Source: JACVRM01 sp963755085 (lineage in GTDB: Bacteria > Actinomycetota > Thermoleophilia > Gaiellales > Gaiellaceae). Taken from it: a stretch of 64,000 nt of DNA. The notes under the pieces were generated by a model. It had not been told where the DNA came from. It did not search any database and saw only the letters and a list, made by a program, of their open reading frames with translations. This document shows, in pieces, positions 29,207 through 36,518 of this stretch (within the stretch, counting starts at the first letter, position 1; every line of letters begins with the position of its first letter). The position numbers and the translations under genes were made by a program. The stretch covers positions 248,001-312,000 of the forward strand of contig CAVWIN010000003.1 of the NCBI GenBank assembly GCA_963755085.1. The letters run 5' to 3'.

Positions 29207-29959
29207 GTGCGCCCCGATCCCTACGCGTGGGCGCCGCATCCTGAAGTCCTCGCCGGCGTCGTCCTGATCGCCTTCGCGTACGCGGCCGCTCGCCCGCGCT
29301 TCCACCCGTCGCGCGCGCGAACCGCGGCCTTCGCGAGCGGCCTGGCGATGATCGCCGTCGCGGTCGCGAGCCCGCTCCACTCGCTCTCGTTCCACCTGCT
29401 CTCGATGCACCTCCTCCAGAACGTCGTGCTGGCCGAGTGGGCGCCCGCGCTGCTCGTGCTCGGCATCCCGCCGGCGATGGCGGCCGCGATGGGCGGCAAC
29501 GCCGTCGTGCGCGCGCTGACCTACCCGCCGGTCGCGCTCGGGACGTGGCTCGTCGTCTACTTCACCTGGCACATCCCCCCGGTCTACGACACCGCGCTCC
29601 GCCACCCCGACTCGCTGCTCCACCTCGAACACCTCTGTTACGTGCTGGCCGGCTGCCTGCTCTGGTGGCCGGTGATCCAGAGCGCGCCACACGACCTCTC
29701 CACCGGCGGCCGGGCCGTCTACGTCTTCGCCGCGTTCGTGCTCGGCAGCCCGCTCGGGCTCCTCCTGACCCTGCTCCCGAGCCCCGCATACGACTTCTAC
29801 GAGCACGGCCGCGTCTGGGGGCTGTCGCAGATCGGCGACCAGCAGATCGCGGGCGGCACGATGGTCGCCGAGCAGTCGGTCGTCTTCTTCGCGGTGTTCG
29901 CCTTCCTCTTCTTCCGCTTCCTGGCCGAGGAAGAGCACCGCGACGAATTCGAGGGCTGA
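29207..29959 (+). CDS. ctaG: Cytochrome c oxidase assembly factor CtaG (caa3 type)
   Basis: 250 residues with about seven membrane helices. Family signatures: SPLHSLSFHLLSMHLLQNVVLAEWAPALLVLGIPP (conserved His for copper), VVYFTWHIPPVYDTALRHPDSLLHLEHLCYVLAGCLLWWPVI and the IGDQQIAGGTMVAEQSVVFFAVFAFLFFRFLAEEE ending. CtaG-type proteins deliver copper to the oxidase CuB site. GTG 29207 is preceded by TAGCCT 6 nt upstream. No oxidase genes lie nearby. Confidence 0.92.
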   Translation: MRPDPYAWAPHPEVLAGVVLIAFAYAAARPRFHPSRARTAAFASGLAMIAVAVASPLHSLSFHLLSMHLLQNVVLAEWAPALLVLGIPPAMAAAMGGNAVVRALTYPPVALGTWLVVYFTWHIPPVYDTALRHPDSLLHLEHLCYVLAGCLLWWPVIQSAPHDLSTGGRAVYVFAAFVLGSPLGLLLTLLPSPAYDFYEHGRVWGLSQIGDQQIAGGTMVAEQSVVFFAVFAFLFFRFLAEEEHRDEFEG

Positions 29960-30333
29960 CCGCAAGTCCGGCGGCGCAGCGGCATCTATCCATGGACCGG
30001 GCGGCGCGTTTCGGGGGAGATCGATGCCGCCCGGTCTCTGCCCTCCCTCCCACCGGGCGGCCCAACGGCAGCCGCCTGGCGCTGCGAAAAGGGCGCGCCC
30101 CGGCGAGGGGGGTTCTGATGACGCCGGGGCGCTGGGAGCTGGGCGCGGGGCTGCGGCGCCCCCACGCCCAGGACACCCGGACGGAGAAAGGGGCAGAACG
30201 TCCGGGATGCCGGGAGTGTCACGGCGTGATCGGACGTTGCCCGCGCAGGCGGCATGCGGGAAGATCGGGACCTTGCACTCCGTCCAGGGGTGTAGATCGG
30301 CGCCCCTTGCCGATCGCAACGAAAGGAGGCGTT
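29960..30333 (+). ncRNA. Highly structured leader or non-coding RNA candidate
   Basis: 374 nt without a convincing gene but full of strong hairpins. ACCGGGCGGC (29996-30005), GCCGCCCGGT (30026-30035) and ACCGGGCGGC (30052-30061) can form two mutually exclusive 10-bp stems. An 11-bp stem GCGCCCCGGCG/CGCCGGGGCGC follows, then a TGGGCG...CGCCCA stem and an 8-bp CCCGGACG/CGTCCGGG stem. The stretch ends at the GAAAGGAGG ribosome site of the repeat protein. I match it to no known riboswitch, RNase P, tmRNA or SRP consensus. Confidence 0.4.
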
Positions 30334-31167
30334 GTGCAGGAGCTCAACGCACAGGCCACGCTCGTCGACCCGGCCGGCATCGAGGGAGGCCTCACCACGA
30401 CGATCGCGCGGAGTGAGATCGAGGGCGCCTTGGGCGACGAGGCGCCGCCGCAGCTCGAGCTCGACGTGCGGCGCGGGCCGGACGCGCAGACGGTTGCAGT
30501 CACGTGGACTCGGGAGGACCTCGAGCGGCTCCTCGCGGAGGCGACCTCGGATCAGGTCACGCTCACGTTCGACCGCGGCGTGATCGAGCAGGCGTTCGAC
30601 GACGTCGAGGCCCACGGGCTGCGCGGCAAGGCCGCGGTCATCGCGGTGGCCGTATCGGCCGCAGCGGGGCTGGCAGGCAGCGCGTCGGCGATGCCGATGG
30701 GCGAAGGCGGCGGCTCCGCAGCGGTCTCGGCCGCGCGCGTCGCCGACCCGACCTCGGGCGGCGTCGACCCGTGGCAGTTCAACGTCGCAGAGTCGTCGGG
30801 CGCGGCGGCCGCCGCCGCGAACCCGAAGGCGGGCCAGGATCCCTGGCAGTACAACCTCGGCAACCAGGCGGATGCCGCGCGCACGCCGGCCGCCGCGAAC
30901 CCGAAGGCGGCGCAGGACCCCTGGCAGTACAACCTCGGCACCTCGGCGGACTCGTCCCCTGCCGCGGCCAATCCGAAGGCGGGCATGGACCCGTGGCAGT
31001 ACAACCTCACGTCCGAGACCGGCTCGTCCGGAGTCTCGGCTTCCGGTGACTCGTCGGTTATCGGCGACGTCGCGCCGATTGTCGGCGCAGCGGGCCTCGG
31101 GGCGGTACTGCTCATCGCGGGTGCAGCGTTCGTGACCTCGAACCGCCGCCGCGTCCCGGCCACGTAG
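30334..31167 (+). CDS. Surface-anchored protein with four DPWQ(Y/F)N repeats
   Basis: 277 residues from GTG 30334, preceded by AAAGGAGG. Residues ~1-100 are a soluble acidic region (LTFDRGVIEQAFDDVEAHG), followed by a first hydrophobic segment (KAAVIAVAVSAAAGLAGSASA). Four repeats of ~30 residues follow, each Ala/Asn-Pro-Lys-Ala then DPWQFNV, DPWQYNL, DPWQYNL or DPWQYNL. The C-terminus has a second membrane helix (VGAAGLGAVLLIAGAAFVT) and a basic tail NRRRVP, like a cell-surface anchor. No known family; the repeats suggest a binding or polymerising surface protein. A strong hairpin terminator follows. Confidence 0.7.
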   Translation: MQELNAQATLVDPAGIEGGLTTTIARSEIEGALGDEAPPQLELDVRRGPDAQTVAVTWTREDLERLLAEATSDQVTLTFDRGVIEQAFDDVEAHGLRGKAAVIAVAVSAAAGLAGSASAMPMGEGGGSAAVSAARVADPTSGGVDPWQFNVAESSGAAAAAANPKAGQDPWQYNLGNQADAARTPAAANPKAAQDPWQYNLGTSADSSPAAANPKAGMDPWQYNLTSETGSSGVSASGDSSVIGDVAPIVGAAGLGAVLLIAGAAFVTSNRRRVPAT

Positions 31168-31181
31168 GCGGCGTGTCTCTC

Positions 31182-31208
31182 GCCGGGGCGCGCACTGCGC
31201 GCCCCGGC
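31182..31208 (+). terminator. 12-bp perfect hairpin terminator
   Basis: GCCGGGGCGCGC pairs perfectly with GCGCGCCCCGGC around the triloop ACT, 15 nt after the stop of the DPWQYN-repeat gene. No T-tract. Confidence 0.7.
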
Positions 31209-31224
31209 TACGCCTGTCGCACGA

Positions 31225-31299
31225 TCGGGGCGGCCGGATTCGAACCGGCGACTTCTGCGTCCCAAACGCAGCACTCTGACCAGACTGAGCTACGCCCCG
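31225..31299 (-). tRNA. tRNA-Pro (anticodon TGG)
   Basis: 75-nt cloverleaf. Acceptor CGGGGCG/CGCCCCG, D-arm GCTCAGTCTGGTCAGAGT, anticodon stem CTGCG/CGCAG with loop TTTGGGA, T-arm GCCGGTTCGAATCCGGC. No encoded CCA. Confidence 0.96.
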
Positions 31300-31314
31300 T
31301 TGGCGCCTCCCAGT

Positions 31315-31776
31315 CTAGGTGGCGCCGCGCGTCCCGATCCCGTCGCCGGTGATCAGCTGCCGCAGCTCCGCGATGCGCTCGTGCCGGATCGCCGGTCCCT
31401 CGCCGCGCGAGATGCGCGCAAGCAGGTCCTCGATCAGCGCCGCGAGCTCCACCGGGTTAAACGGCTTCGTCAGATAGGCGATGCCGCCCGCCTCGAGGCC
31501 GCGCTCGCGGTCGCGGAAATCGGCGCGCGCGGTCAGGAAGACGATCGGGATGTCCTTCGTCCGCTCGTCGGCGACGAGTTCCTCGGCGACCTGCCAGCCG
31601 TCGAGCCCGGGCATCATCACGTCGAGCAGGATCACGTCCGGCCGGACGCTCCGCGCCTGCTCGAGGCCTGTGCGCCCGTCGGCCGCCTCGTCGACCTGCA
31701 TCCGCTCCGCCTCGAGGTTGACGCGGCAGAGCAGCCGGATCGCGGCCTCGTCATCGATTACGAGCACCCGCGTCAC
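31315..31776 (-). CDS. Single-domain response regulator (REC) with short C-terminal extension
   Basis: 153 residues. Acidic pocket VIDDEAAIR, phosphoacceptor Asp in VILLDVMMPGLDGWQ (~residue 51), Thr in VFLTARADF and Lys in YLTKPFNP are all intact. There is no DNA-binding domain; the last ~30 residues (GPAIRHERIAELRQLITG) form a short helical tail. It lies 9 bp downstream of the GAF/PAS kinase-like gene and presumably acts with it, as a relay or protein-interaction output. Confidence 0.93.
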   Translation of the reverse strand: MTRVLVIDDEAAIRLLCRVNLEAERMQVDEAADGRTGLEQARSVRPDVILLDVMMPGLDGWQVAEELVADERTKDIPIVFLTARADFRDRERGLEAGGIAYLTKPFNPVELAALIEDLLARISRGEGPAIRHERIAELRQLITGDGIGTRGAT

Positions 31777-31785
31777 GAACGTCCC

Positions 31786-34700
31786 TTATACCCGTGGGTC
31801 CTGTCGTCCAACCGTGACGCCCTCGCGGGAGCGCCCGCGCGCGACCGGCAGCTCGAACACGAAGCTCGCGCCCTGGCCGGAATCCGAGTCGACCCAGATC
31901 CGCCCGCCCATCGCGCGCACGAGGCCCTGGACGATGAAGAGGCCGAGCCCGGAGCCGCTCGTCGCGTCGGCGGAGCGGTAGAACTTCCGGAAGATCCGCT
32001 CGTGCTCGTCGGGCGGGATCCCGATGCCCTCGTCGGTCACGCGGAGCTCGACGGCGTCCGGCCGCCGCCGCGCGGCCAGCGTCACGGTCCCGCCGGCGGG
32101 CGAGTACTTGACGGCGTTGTCGACCAGTGCGTCGAGGATCTGGCGCAGCTTGTCCCGGTCGACCGAGGCGTCCAGCGGCTCCTCCGGCACCTCCAGCACG
32201 AAGCGGTGGCCGTTCAGCGCGCTGCCCTCGAACGTCTCGACCGCCTCGGTCATCACCGAACGGACATCGGTTGGCGTCAGCTCGACCTCGAGGTCGCCGG
32301 CGTCGAGCCGGGCCACGCTGAGCAGCTGGTCGACGATCGTCGTCAGGCGCGCAGCCTCGGCGGCGATGTAGCCGAGGAAGGTGCGCCGCTCCTCCTCCGA
32401 GAACAGCACGTCGCGGCGCAGGAGCGTCTCCGAGAAGCCGTAGATCGACGTCAGCGGGCGGCGCAGCTCCTGCGAGACCGTCGAGACGAACGTCGTCTTC
32501 ATCTGCTCGACGATGCGGTCCGCGGACACGTCGCGGAAGGCGAAGATCCGGCCCGCGGACGCGCCCGTCGGGTCGTGCATCGCCGCCTCGCTCACGGACA
32601 GCCAGACCTGCTCGCCCGCGCGCGGCAGCGGCACGAGCCGGTCGCCGCCGCCCTCGCCGGCGGCGAGGTCACGGCCGAGGACGCGCACGAGCGGCCGCCC
32701 CAGCGCCTCGCTCTCGGGGACGCCCGTCACCCGCTCGGCGGCGCGGTTCCACAGCACGATCAGCCCGGCCGGGTCGACGGCGACGATGCCGTCGGCGACG
32801 TTGCCGAGAACTGCATCGAGGCGCTCCTTCTCGATCGCGACCTGCTGGTAGAGCTCGGCGTTCGCGAGGACGGCGGCCGCGTTGCCGGCGAGCGCGACCA
32901 GTGCCTCGGTCTCCTCGTCACGCCACTCGCGCGGCTCGCGCGCGTAGACGGCGAGCGTCCCGCGCAGGTCGCCCTCGGTCGCGTAGAGCGGCACGCCGAG
33001 GAACGCGCGCCGGCCTGAGGCGAGGATCGCGTCGTCGTCCGAGGCGACGCCGGCCCGCTCGGCGTCCACGAGCGTCAACGGTGTCCGCGCCTGCACGACG
33101 TCGCCGGCAGGCGTCCCGGCCAGCGGGCTGCGCACGCCGCGCGCCGCCTCGGTGCCGTTTCCGGCGACGGCGGCCGTTACGAGCTCGTCGCCGTCCAGCA
33201 CGTAGATGGCTGCGGCGTCCACGCCGAGCAGCGCCGGCGCCTGGCCCACGAGCTCCTCGAGCACGGCCGCCGGGTCGAGCTCCGTCGCCAAGAGGCCGCC
33301 GGTGCGCGCGAGCTGCTGCGCGAGCGCGCGCGAGGTGCGCTCGCGCTCGAAGAGCTCACTGCGCTCGAGCGCGCCGCGGGCCGCGCCGGCGAGGTGCCGC
33401 GCGAGGGCGAGGTCGTCGTCGGTCAGCTGCCTGACCTCCCGGAACATGACCAGCACGCCGCCGTGCTCGCGGCGCCGTGGGAGGCCGAAGGGTGTGACGA
33501 GCAGGGCGTGGTAACCGGCCTCGCTCGCGAAGGCCCGGAACGCCTCCGGGAGCCGCTCGTCGCCGGCGATCTCGGAGGCCGCCAGGACGCGACCGCCGCG
33601 GACGGCGTCCGCGAGTGCCCGGACGCCGGTCAGTTGCGCCGCCATCGCGGCCGCCTCGCCCGGCTGGAGCTCGTGCGCGCCGGCCAGCTCGAGCCGGTCG
33701 TCCGCGGGCATGAGCACGGCGCCGAAGGAGGCCGCGAACGCCTCGCACGCCGCGTGGGCGAGCGCCTCGTACGCCGCCGCCGACGAGACGGGCTCGCCGA
33801 GCAGCGCCGCGATGCGGTAGAAGCCGCGCTCGATCCGCGCCTGGCGCTCGCTGCGCTCGAAGCGCTCGGCGTTCGCGAGGCCCAGCGAGGCAAGCCCGGC
33901 GAACGTCTCCAGCACCTGCGCATCCGCCTCGGTGAACTCGCGCGTCTCCGAGCGCGACCCGATTCCGATTACCCCGCGCGTCGCGCCGGCCCAGACGAGC
34001 GGCGCGGCCATGCCGGCGTTGAAGCCTCGATACGCGGGGTGCCCGACCGGCATGGAGACGCGCTCGTACTCGGCCGAGCGCACCGTGCGGCCCAGCTCGA
34101 GCGCCTTGCCCGAGAGCCCCGCCCGCCGGTCGAGCTCCCAGCCGATCACCTCGGGGCCGAGCCCGTACTCCGCGACGCAGCGCAGCGCGCCGCCCGCCTC
34201 GTCCTCGATGAAGAGGTCGGCGCCGTCGGCCTCGAGCAGCTTCACCAGCTCGCCGACCAGGCGTTCGAGGACGGCATCCAGCCGCAGCTCGCCGGTGACC
34301 GCCGCGGCCGCCTCCAGCAGGCCGCCCTGCTGTTCGACGCGCCGCCGGTCCTCGTCCAGCAGACGCGTCGTGTGGATCGCCAGCCCGGCCTCGCGCGCGA
34401 CGGCCTCGGCCAGCGCGACCTCCTCGTCGGCCCACTCGCTCACGGTGGCGCGGTGCAGGCCGAACACACCGATGACGTCGTCGAAGACAACGATCGGCGT
34501 GGCCAGCACGGCCCGCACGCCGAGCGCGCGCAGAAGGTCGACGTCGCCCAGTGCGGGGTCGTGCAGTTCGACGGCGGCCTCCACGTCCGAGACGCGCACC
34601 GTCCGCCGCTCGCGGACGGCCAGGTTGAGCGCCGGCAGGCGCGCCGCGCCCGGGCCGACTGGATCGACACCCGGCGCCTCCCACTCCGCGACGTCGCGCG

Positions 34701-35505
34701 CCTCCCCGAAACCGCCGAGCCGGACGAATGCGCGGCTGACGCCGACCGCGCGCCCGAGCTCCTCGGCAGCGATGCGCAGGACGGCGTCGAGATCCAGCTC
34801 GGAGCGGACGCGGCGGCCGATACGCGCAACCAGCTGCTCACGCGCGAGCGCCTCCTCGAGCGCAGTGGCCGAGCGAACCCGGGCGAGCGCGAGCGCCGCC
34901 TCGGCTGCAAGCGCCTGGAGGAGCGCGAGCTCCTCCGCTGTGAACGGCCGCTGCTGCTCGCTGGCGACGACGAGCACGGCCCGGATCGCGCCCTCGGCCG
35001 CGACAGGGACGAAGACCGCCGTCTTCGCCTTCACCTGCTCGGCGAGGCGTGGGCTGACGAGCGACGACGAGGCGACGTCGTCGACGGCGATCGCGCGGCC
35101 CTCGCGCGCAGCCGTGGCGATCCCGGACGGCTCACTGTCGAGGTGGACCCGCATCGACGGCCACCAGTCCTCGATCTCGGGCCGCCCACGTGCGATCAGA
35201 CCGCGCGCCCGGCGGGCGGCATCGTCGACGAGGGCGACCGCGGCGAAGTCGGCGCTGACGGTGTCGAACACCGCGTCCACCAGCCGCCGCGCGGTCTCCT
35301 GCGCGTCCGCGGCGGCCCCGAGCCCCTCCGAGAGCTGCGAGACGGCGCCGAGCTCGCGGTCGACCTCGGTGCGCCGGCGCGCGGCCTGCGCGCGGCCGAC
35401 CCGGCGCTCGCGGAGCCAGAGCACAAGCAGGGCGATCGCGAGCACGCCCGCGACGGCCATCAGGACGCGCTCGGTCGAGGTCGTCGCGGCGATGACGTGC
35501 ACCAC
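31786..35505 (-). CDS. Large GAF/PAS sensor histidine-kinase-like protein lacking the phosphoacceptor His
   Basis: 1239 residues. One N-terminal membrane helix (VLMAVAGVLAIALLVLWL), then about five GAF domains (starting near 55, 230, 405, 560 and 735), a PAS domain (LDAVLGNVADGIVAVDPAGLIVLWNRAAERVTG) and a HisKA-HATPase module. The ATP lid is intact (DNAVKYSPAGG, DEGIGIPP, FRKFYRS, GSGLGLFIV). The H-box, normally SHELRTPL, reads SQELRRPL (CAG codon), so the usual phosphorylated His is Gln. It may act as a pseudokinase or signal by another route. The REC gene follows directly. Confidence 0.92.
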   Translation of the reverse strand: MVHVIAATTSTERVLMAVAGVLAIALLVLWLRERRVGRAQAARRRTEVDRELGAVSQLSEGLGAAADAQETARRLVDAVFDTVSADFAAVALVDDAARRARGLIARGRPEIEDWWPSMRVHLDSEPSGIATAAREGRAIAVDDVASSSLVSPRLAEQVKAKTAVFVPVAAEGAIRAVLVVASEQQRPFTAEELALLQALAAEAALALARVRSATALEEALAREQLVARIGRRVRSELDLDAVLRIAAEELGRAVGVSRAFVRLGGFGEARDVAEWEAPGVDPVGPGAARLPALNLAVRERRTVRVSDVEAAVELHDPALGDVDLLRALGVRAVLATPIVVFDDVIGVFGLHRATVSEWADEEVALAEAVAREAGLAIHTTRLLDEDRRRVEQQGGLLEAAAAVTGELRLDAVLERLVGELVKLLEADGADLFIEDEAGGALRCVAEYGLGPEVIGWELDRRAGLSGKALELGRTVRSAEYERVSMPVGHPAYRGFNAGMAAPLVWAGATRGVIGIGSRSETREFTEADAQVLETFAGLASLGLANAERFERSERQARIERGFYRIAALLGEPVSSAAAYEALAHAACEAFAASFGAVLMPADDRLELAGAHELQPGEAAAMAAQLTGVRALADAVRGGRVLAASEIAGDERLPEAFRAFASEAGYHALLVTPFGLPRRREHGGVLVMFREVRQLTDDDLALARHLAGAARGALERSELFERERTSRALAQQLARTGGLLATELDPAAVLEELVGQAPALLGVDAAAIYVLDGDELVTAAVAGNGTEAARGVRSPLAGTPAGDVVQARTPLTLVDAERAGVASDDDAILASGRRAFLGVPLYATEGDLRGTLAVYAREPREWRDEETEALVALAGNAAAVLANAELYQQVAIEKERLDAVLGNVADGIVAVDPAGLIVLWNRAAERVTGVPESEALGRPLVRVLGRDLAAGEGGGDRLVPLPRAGEQVWLSVSEAAMHDPTGASAGRIFAFRDVSADRIVEQMKTTFVSTVSQELRRPLTSIYGFSETLLRRDVLFSEEERRTFLGYIAAEAARLTTIVDQLLSVARLDAGDLEVELTPTDVRSVMTEAVETFEGSALNGHRFVLEVPEEPLDASVDRDKLRQILDALVDNAVKYSPAGGTVTLAARRRPDAVELRVTDEGIGIPPDEHERIFRKFYRSADATSGSGLGLFIVQGLVRAMGGRIWVDSDSGQGASFVFELPVARGRSREGVTVGRQDPRV

Positions 35506-35536
35506 CCGAAATGATAAGAGCGGAGGAGCACCGGGC

Positions 35537-35542
35537 TACACT
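35537..35542 (+). promoter_or_regulatory. -10 element (TACACT) of the leaderless ispH transcript
   Basis: TACACT ends 6 nt before the ispH ATG (35549), matching the TANNNT-N6-start pattern seen across this window. Confidence 0.55.
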
Positions 35543-35548
35543 CGCTGG

Positions 35549-36505
35549 ATGGTGGAACGCGTGCTCCTGGCCTCCCCGCGCGGCTACTGCGCGGGCGTCG
35601 AGCGCGCGGTGGAGACGGTCGAGCGGGCGCTCGAGCTGTATGGCCCGCCCGTCTACGTCCGCAAGCAGATCGTCCACAACGCGCACGTGGTGCGCGAGCT
35701 CGAGCAGCGCGGCGCCGTGTTCGTCGACGAGGAAACCGAGGTGCCCGCGGGCGAGACGGTCGTCCTGTCGGCCCACGGGGTGGCGCCGACCGTCTACCGG
35801 AACGCCGAGTCGCTCGGGCTGAAGACGATCGACGCGACGTGCCCGCTGGTGACCAAGGTGCACGTCGAGGCCCGCCGCTACGCGGCGCAGGGCTACACGA
35901 TCGTCCTGATCGGCCACGCGGGCCACGAGGAGGTCGTCGGGACGATGGGCGAGGCGCCCGAGGCGACGGTCCTCGTGCAGTCGGTCGAGGACGCCGAGGC
36001 GCTCGACCCGCCGCCGGGCACGAGGCTCGCCTACCTGACGCAGACGACCCTGTCGGTCGACGAGACCTCCGCGATCATCACGACGCTGCGGCGGCGCTTC
36101 CCCGACATCCACGCGCCCAAGAAAGAGGACATCTGCTACGCGACCTCCAACCGGCAGTGGGCGGTCAAGGAGATGCTGCCGTCGATCGACCTGCTGCTCG
36201 TGATCGGGTCGCGCAACTCGTCGAACTCGAACCGGCTCGTCGAGGTGGCGCGCGCCGGTGGTGTCGCCGCCTACCTGATCGACGACGAGACCGACATCGA
36301 CGAGGCGTGGCTGGACGGCGTGCGGACGGTCGGCCTCAGCTCGGGGGCGTCGGCGCCGGAAAGCCTCGTGGAACGCGTGACCGGCTGGTTCCGTGCGCGC
36401 GGCGCAGCAGTCGAGCCGTTCGCGATGGTGGACGAGGACGTGACCTTCCGCCTGCCGGTCGAGCTGCGGCGCGAGCTGAAGCTGGCCGAAATTCAGCGGG
36501 CCTAG
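35549..36505 (+). CDS. ispH: 4-hydroxy-3-methylbut-2-enyl diphosphate reductase
   Basis: 318-residue [4Fe-4S] enzyme, last step of the MEP isoprenoid pathway, producing IPP and DMAPP. The three cluster cysteines are in SPRGYCAGVERAVE (~Cys 14), TIDATCPLVTKVH (~98) and EDICYATSNRQ (~195). His in HNAHVV and SAHGV, Glu in GHAGHEEV, and NSSNSNRLVE are canonical. The ATG is fixed by TACACT 6 nt upstream. It diverges from the kinase gene and converges on ileS with only 13 bp between stops. Confidence 0.97.
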   Translation: MVERVLLASPRGYCAGVERAVETVERALELYGPPVYVRKQIVHNAHVVRELEQRGAVFVDEETEVPAGETVVLSAHGVAPTVYRNAESLGLKTIDATCPLVTKVHVEARRYAAQGYTIVLIGHAGHEEVVGTMGEAPEATVLVQSVEDAEALDPPPGTRLAYLTQTTLSVDETSAIITTLRRRFPDIHAPKKEDICYATSNRQWAVKEMLPSIDLLLVIGSRNSSNSNRLVEVARAGGVAAYLIDDETDIDEAWLDGVRTVGLSSGASAPESLVERVTGWFRARGAAVEPFAMVDEDVTFRLPVELRRELKLAEIQRA

Positions 36506-36518
36506 CGCTCGACCGTCG

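Noticed and set aside
29960..30333. RNase P RNA, tmRNA, SRP RNA or cobalamin/c-di-AMP riboswitch.
   Set aside because: None of the conserved core sequences I know for these RNAs could be found, so the region is left as an unclassified structured element.
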